From Acidobacteriota bacterium (lineage in GTDB: Bacteria > Acidobacteriota > Blastocatellia > Pyrinomonadales > Pyrinomonadaceae), in contig JAKOSS010000135.1 in the NCBI GenBank assembly GCA_029777145.1, positions 1 to 8,886 on the forward strand: a DNA stretch of 8,886 nt, written 5' to 3'. The position numbers and the translations under genes are program-made. The notes beneath the pieces were generated by a model. It was given only the letters and a program-made list of their open reading frames with translations. It did no database searches and was not told the origin of the DNA. Shown one piece after another: positions 6,421-8,886 of the stretch (positions within the stretch are counted from its first letter, which is position 1; each line of letters begins with the position of its first letter).

Positions 6421-7380
6421 ATGACTTCAGAAGAAAACTTGCCGGGTCGCGGGAAAAAGATCGGGATCGTCGGAGTGCCGATCGGATACGGAGCCGGAAA
6501 GAACGGGAGCGAACTCGGCGTGACCGCGATTCGGCTCGCGAGCATTCGCGGCGGGCGGTTGGTAGATCATATTCAGGAACTCGGTTACGAGGTCAGCGAT
6601 CACGGCGACGTTGACGTCGTCAGGCCCGGATCATCGGCGGCGCGCGGCGAAAATCCGAGACATCTGCGGGAGATGATCGCGTCGAGCGTGAATTCCGCAA
6701 AATTGGTCCGGTCGGTCCTCGAAAACGGCGAGATCCCGGTGATCCTCGGCGGCGATCACTCGATCGCGATCGGGACGTTCTCGGGCATCTCGGCGCATTT
6801 CAGGGCACGCGGCGAGGAGATCGGGCTCGTTTGGTTCGACGCCCACGCCGACATCAATACGCCAGAAACGTCGCCGTCGGGCAACATTCACGGCATGCCG
6901 CTGGCGACGCTGCTCGGATACGGAAATGCGGAACTTGTCGGGATCGAGGGATTTTCGCCGAAACTCAATCCGAAATACCTTGCTCATGTCGGTGCACGCG
7001 ACGTCGACGCCGGCGAACGCCGCGAGATCAACCGGCTCGGTTTGCGTGACAACTTCTTTTCGATGAGCGACATCGACCGGCGTGGAATGGTCGCGTGCGT
7101 CGAGGATGCGATCGCCATCGCCTCGCAGGCGCCCGGCGGCTATGCGGTGACGTTCGATGTCGACATCATCGACCCGCGCTTTGCTCCGGGTTCGGGCACG
7201 CTCGTCCGCGGCGGCATTACATATCGCGAGGCCCATCTCGCGCTCGAGATCATTGCTGAACACGGCGGCCTGCGCTCGCTCGAGATCGTCGAGGTCAATC
7301 CGATGCTCGATGCGCAAAACATCACGGTCGAACTCGCGGTCGAACTTATTCTTTCCGGACTGGGCAAAACCATCTTATAA
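6421..7380 (+). CDS. rocF: Arginase (ureohydrolase family)
   Basis: 319 residues; hydrolyses L-arginine to L-ornithine and urea with a binuclear Mn(II) centre. Metal ligands are visible as His113 (GGDHS), Asp140, His142 and Asp144 (DAHAD), and Asp246 and Asp248 (FDVDIIDP). Residues that mark arginase rather than agmatinase are also kept: 'DINTPETSPSGNIHG', with Asn146, Ser153 and His157 matching mammalian Asn130, Ser137 and His141, and Glu291 in 'VEVNP' matching Glu277. The C-terminal 'ITYREAHLALEIIAE' and 'VELAVELILSGLG' are also arginase-like. It starts 9 bp after HPr, with no Shine-Dalgarno, so it is probably read through from the PTS genes. It links this regulatory operon to arginine nitrogen metabolism, though no urease or ornithine gene is in view. 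A formimidoylglutamase is a less likely alternative. Confidence 0.9.
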   Translation: MTSEENLPGRGKKIGIVGVPIGYGAGKNGSELGVTAIRLASIRGGRLVDHIQELGYEVSDHGDVDVVRPGSSAARGENPRHLREMIASSVNSAKLVRSVLENGEIPVILGGDHSIAIGTFSGISAHFRARGEEIGLVWFDAHADINTPETSPSGNIHGMPLATLLGYGNAELVGIEGFSPKLNPKYLAHVGARDVDAGERREINRLGLRDNFFSMSDIDRRGMVACVEDAIAIASQAPGGYAVTFDVDIIDPRFAPGSGTLVRGGITYREAHLALEIIAEHGGLRSLEIVEVNPMLDAQNITVELAVELILSGLGKTIL

Positions 7381-7381
7381 T
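7376..7381 (+). promoter_or_regulatory. Candidate ddl promoter -10 box
   Basis: A perfect TATAAT overlaps the arginase stop codon. The predicted start near 7388 would give a 33-nt ddl leader. The -35 is poor: TTTCCG at 7352-7357 with an 18-bp spacer matches 3 of 6. Treat as possible only. Confidence 0.35.
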
Positions 7382-7420
7382 CACGCACGTCACGCTGATC
7401 CGGATTCCTTGGCTCAAATT

Positions 7421-8554
7421 ATGAAAAAACTCTCGGTTGGCATTGTTTTCGGTGGACGATCCGGTGAACACGAGATCTCCATCCGTTCCGCAAAATCCGT
7501 CATCGACGCGATCGATCTCGACAAATACGACGTCGTTCCGATCGCGATCACCCGCGAAGGTAATTGGCTGAATCCCGTCGAGTCGCTCGGATTTCTTCCG
7601 CCGGTCACCCAATCATTGATGATCGACCGGATCGGCGAGTTTCCGCGCGGCGCGGTCGGCGTCCTCGGTGACCCGAAATATCGCGGTATCACGAAACTCG
7701 ATTCAAACGAGGGGCAGGAACGCCTGATGGGACTCGATGTGATCTTTCCGGTTCTTCACGGGACGTTCGGCGAGGATGGAACGATTCAGGGACTTCTTGA
7801 AATGTGCGACATTCCGTATGTCGGGTGCGGTGTGCTGGCGTCGTCCTGCGGAATGGACAAGGCCTTCATGAAGGTGTTGTTCCGCGACGCCGGACTGCCG
7901 ATCTGCAAGCATGTGTGGTTTCTGCGGCGTGAGTGGGAAGCGAACAATGAGGGAACGGTTCGGCAGATCGAAGCCAAACTCGGATACCCGTGTTTCGTGA
8001 AACCGGCGAATCTCGGCTCGTCGGTCGGCGTTTCGAAAGCATCGGATGCCGAATCGCTCCGCGATGCGATCAATCTGGCCGCGCAGTTCGACCGCAAGAT
8101 CATCGTCGAGGAATGCATCGAGATGCGCGAGATCGAGTGTGCGGTGATGGGCAACGATGAACCGCGCGCGAGTCTCCCCGGCGAGTACATCATCAAAGAC
8201 GAATCGAAGAAATTCCTCGACTACACCGAAAAATACTCGGGAACGGGAAACAACGAGTTTGTCGTTCCGTCGCCGATCTCTGAAGAACTAACGCGCAAGG
8301 TCCAGCAGATGGCGATCACCGCGTTCAAGGCGATCGACGGATCCGGACTCGCCCGCGTCGATTTCTTTCTGCGCAAGGACACCGGAGCGTTGCTCGTGAA
8401 CGAGATCAACACGCTGCCGGGGCTGACGGATGCTTCGGGGTTTCCGAAGATGTGGGCCGGTTCAGGTCTCGAATTCTCACAGGTGATCGATGCGCTGATC
8501 ACGCTTGCCGTCGAGCGCCACGAGGACCGGGCGCGCAACAAGACGAATATCTGA
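7421..8554 (+). CDS. ddl: D-alanine--D-alanine ligase
   Basis: 377-residue ATP-grasp enzyme that joins two D-alanines for the peptidoglycan precursor in the cytoplasm. N-terminal domain: '[18 protein letters not shown]' (Glu16/Glu18 region) and '[19 protein letters not shown]'. ATP-grasp core: '[17 protein letters not shown]' and the Mg/catalytic segment 'ARVDFFLRK' with '[20 protein letters not shown]'. The omega-loop reads 'KFLDYTEKY'; Tyr272 sits at the position that is Tyr in D-Ala-D-Ala ligases and Phe in D-Ala-D-Lac ligases, so ordinary (vancomycin-susceptible type) termini are predicted. ATG 7421 is chosen because the conserved glycine-rich strand follows at once; the frame is open back to 7157 but that part is arginase read out of frame. 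It lies 40 bp after arginase, with no clear Shine-Dalgarno. Confidence 0.96.
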   Translation: MKKLSVGIVFGGRSGEHEISIRSAKSVIDAIDLDKYDVVPIAITREGNWLNPVESLGFLPPVTQSLMIDRIGEFPRGAVGVLGDPKYRGITKLDSNEGQERLMGLDVIFPVLHGTFGEDGTIQGLLEMCDIPYVGCGVLASSCGMDKAFMKVLFRDAGLPICKHVWFLRREWEANNEGTVRQIEAKLGYPCFVKPANLGSSVGVSKASDAESLRDAINLAAQFDRKIIVEECIEMREIECAVMGNDEPRASLPGEYIIKDESKKFLDYTEKYSGTGNNEFVVPSPISEELTRKVQQMAITAFKAIDGSGLARVDFFLRKDTGALLVNEINTLPGLTDASGFPKMWAGSGLEFSQVIDALITLAVERHEDRARNKTNI

Positions 8555-8559
8555 AATCC

Positions 8560-8658
8560 GGTGGTCGGTGGTCAGTGGTCAGTGGTCGGTGGTCAGTGGC
8601 CGGTGGTCAGTGGCCGGTGGTCAGTGGTCGGTGGTCAAGTTGTCAGTGGCCGGTGGTC
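8560..8658 (+). repeat. G-rich tandem heptamer array, RGTGGYC x14
   Basis: 99 bp resolve into 14 consecutive units of consensus (A/G)GTGG(T/C)C, beginning 5 bp after the ddl stop. Thirteen units are exactly 7 bp; the twelfth (8637-8644, AAGTTGTC) has an extra base and a G-to-T change. First positions and the T/C at position 6 vary in a partly alternating way (GGTGGTC next to AGTGGCC), suggesting expansion also by 14-bp steps. The + strand has closely spaced GG runs, capable of two-layer G-quadruplexes. It is non-coding and presumably prone to slippage in copy number. Confidence 0.95.
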
Positions 8659-8681
8659 AGAGTTTGGAGTTCCGCGTTCAA

Positions 8682-8712
8682 GCGCCGTGGTCGATGGTCC
8701 GTTCAGCGGCGC
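8682..8712. repeat. Inverted repeat, 6-bp GC stem
   Basis: GCGCCG (8682-8687) and CGGCGC (8707-8712) are exact complements around a 19-nt loop, extendable by one T-G pair. It lies directly after the heptamer array and abuts the next inverted repeat. No T-run follows, so it is a poor terminator. Confidence 0.45.
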
Positions 8713-8772
8713 GCTACCGCACGGCGACAGCGGTCAGCGGCTGCGAGCGTGTCAGAACCGGGAGCGGTAGCG
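8712..8772. repeat. Inverted repeat, 9-bp arms
   Basis: CGCTACCGC (8712-8720) is the exact complement of GCGGTAGCG (8764-8772), with 43 nt between. The inner part can form further short pairs (CACG at 8720-8723 with CGTG at 8748-8751). The right arm runs into the first copy of the 78-bp-spaced direct repeat. It resembles an interspersed palindromic element rather than a gene-specific site. Confidence 0.5.
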
Positions 8773-8808
8773 ACCGGCAAATGTGAACAGAGGTCCGAAG
8801 AACAATCG
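8768..8808. repeat. Direct repeat, copy 1
   Basis: Bases 8768-8793 match 8846-8871 at 24 of 26 positions (shared core CGGCAAATGTGAACAG), and similarity continues to 8807 (CAATC shared) without a gap. Confidence 0.7.
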
Positions 8809-8815
8809 CAAATCC

Positions 8816-8836
8816 AAAATTGAAAATTGAAAATCG
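8816..8836. repeat. A-rich tandem heptamer, AAAATTG x3
   Basis: Three adjoining units, AAAATTG, AAAATTG and AAAATCG, lie between the two direct-repeat copies. The unit length is again 7 bp, as in the G-rich array, but base composition is opposite. Confidence 0.7.
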
Positions 8837-8845
8837 GAAGGGTGA

Positions 8846-8886
8846 TAGCGAACGGCAAATGTGAACAGCGGACGGTAAGACAATCC
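8846..8886. repeat. Direct repeat, copy 2 (cut by window end)
   Basis: Second copy of the element at 8768, offset by exactly 78 bp with no indel; it runs to the last base of the window, so its true right end is unknown. The 78-bp spacing could mean a larger tandem array continuing outside. Confidence 0.65.

Larger units (their letters stand above)
8555..8886. other. Repeat-rich intergenic region without a credible gene
   Basis: From the ddl stop to the window edge (332 bp) no reading frame resembles a protein family. The open frames here are by-products of the 7-bp array, which stays open in several frames. The stretch holds four nested repeat structures listed separately. No clear intrinsic terminator for ddl was found before the array. 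Confidence 0.7.

Noticed and set aside
6386..6421. TTGCTA-17-TAGTAT as a promoter giving a leaderless arginase mRNA
   Set aside because: Only 4 of 6 matches in each box; geometry is attractive but expected by chance at this level.
7157..7420. 88-residue N-terminal extension of Ddl
   Set aside because: It is arginase sequence read in another frame; Ddl homology begins exactly at ATG 7421.
8452..8823. Three overlapping + strand frames with 'WSVVSGRWSV'-like repeats (8452-8823, 8505-8786, 8561-8770)
   Set aside because: They arise because a 7-bp array reads as a 7-residue repeat in every frame without stops. Two start inside ddl, none has a ribosome site, and the tails match no protein family.
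8560..8886. CRISPR array
   Set aside because: Units are 7 bp with no spacers, and the longer repeat has only two copies at 78 bp; no cas gene nearby.

Overview
The window reads as chromosomal backbone of a GC-rich, diderm (LPS-exporting) bacterium. All recognisable genes lie on the + strand. Gene order resembles the rpoN locus of Gram-negative bacteria (lptA-lptB-rpoN-hpf-PTS genes-rapZ). Here HPr kinase (hprK) stands where ptsN is often found, and arginase and D-Ala-D-Ala ligase follow. This order, the base composition and the GGTCAGTGG-type heptamer array at the right end suggest an acidobacterium-like lineage, perhaps class Blastocatellia. That placement is inference from memory, not a search result.

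Layout: (2-952) 3' part of a long LptA/OstA-like periplasmic LPS-transport protein, touching (952-1728) lptB, the LPS-export ATPase. An 89-bp gap carries a near-consensus sigma-70 promoter and a leader hairpin. Then come (1818-3380) rpoN, sigma-54; (3431-3784) hpf, ribosome hibernation factor; a strong GC hairpin; (3839-4780) hprK, HPr kinase/phosphorylase; (4800-5696) rapZ, with an altered Walker A motif; (5721-6146) a stand-alone EIIA-Man-family protein; (6139-6411) HPr; (6421-7380) arginase; and (7421-8554) ddl. The last 332 bp hold no credible gene but are repeat-rich: a 14-unit G-rich heptamer array, inverted repeats, an A-rich heptamer tract and a 78-bp-spaced direct repeat running to the window edge.

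How the genes fit together: lptA/lptB serve outer-membrane LPS export. rpoN-hpf-hprK-rapZ-EIIA-HPr look like a regulatory phosphotransfer module. HPr keeps both the PTS histidine (His15) and the HprK target serine (Ser48), and EIIA keeps its active histidine (His11). No sugar permease (IIB/IIC/IID), EI or EIIA-Ntr is present in the window, so signalling rather than sugar uptake is the likely role. Arginase (nitrogen/arginine catabolism) and Ddl (peptidoglycan precursor) are downstream metabolic genes, with ddl possibly having its own promoter. No CRISPR, tRNA, rRNA, phage or transposase gene was seen. The least ordinary items are the Lys-to-Met change in the RapZ P-loop, the strong hairpin abutting the hprK start, and the layered repeats at 8560-8886.
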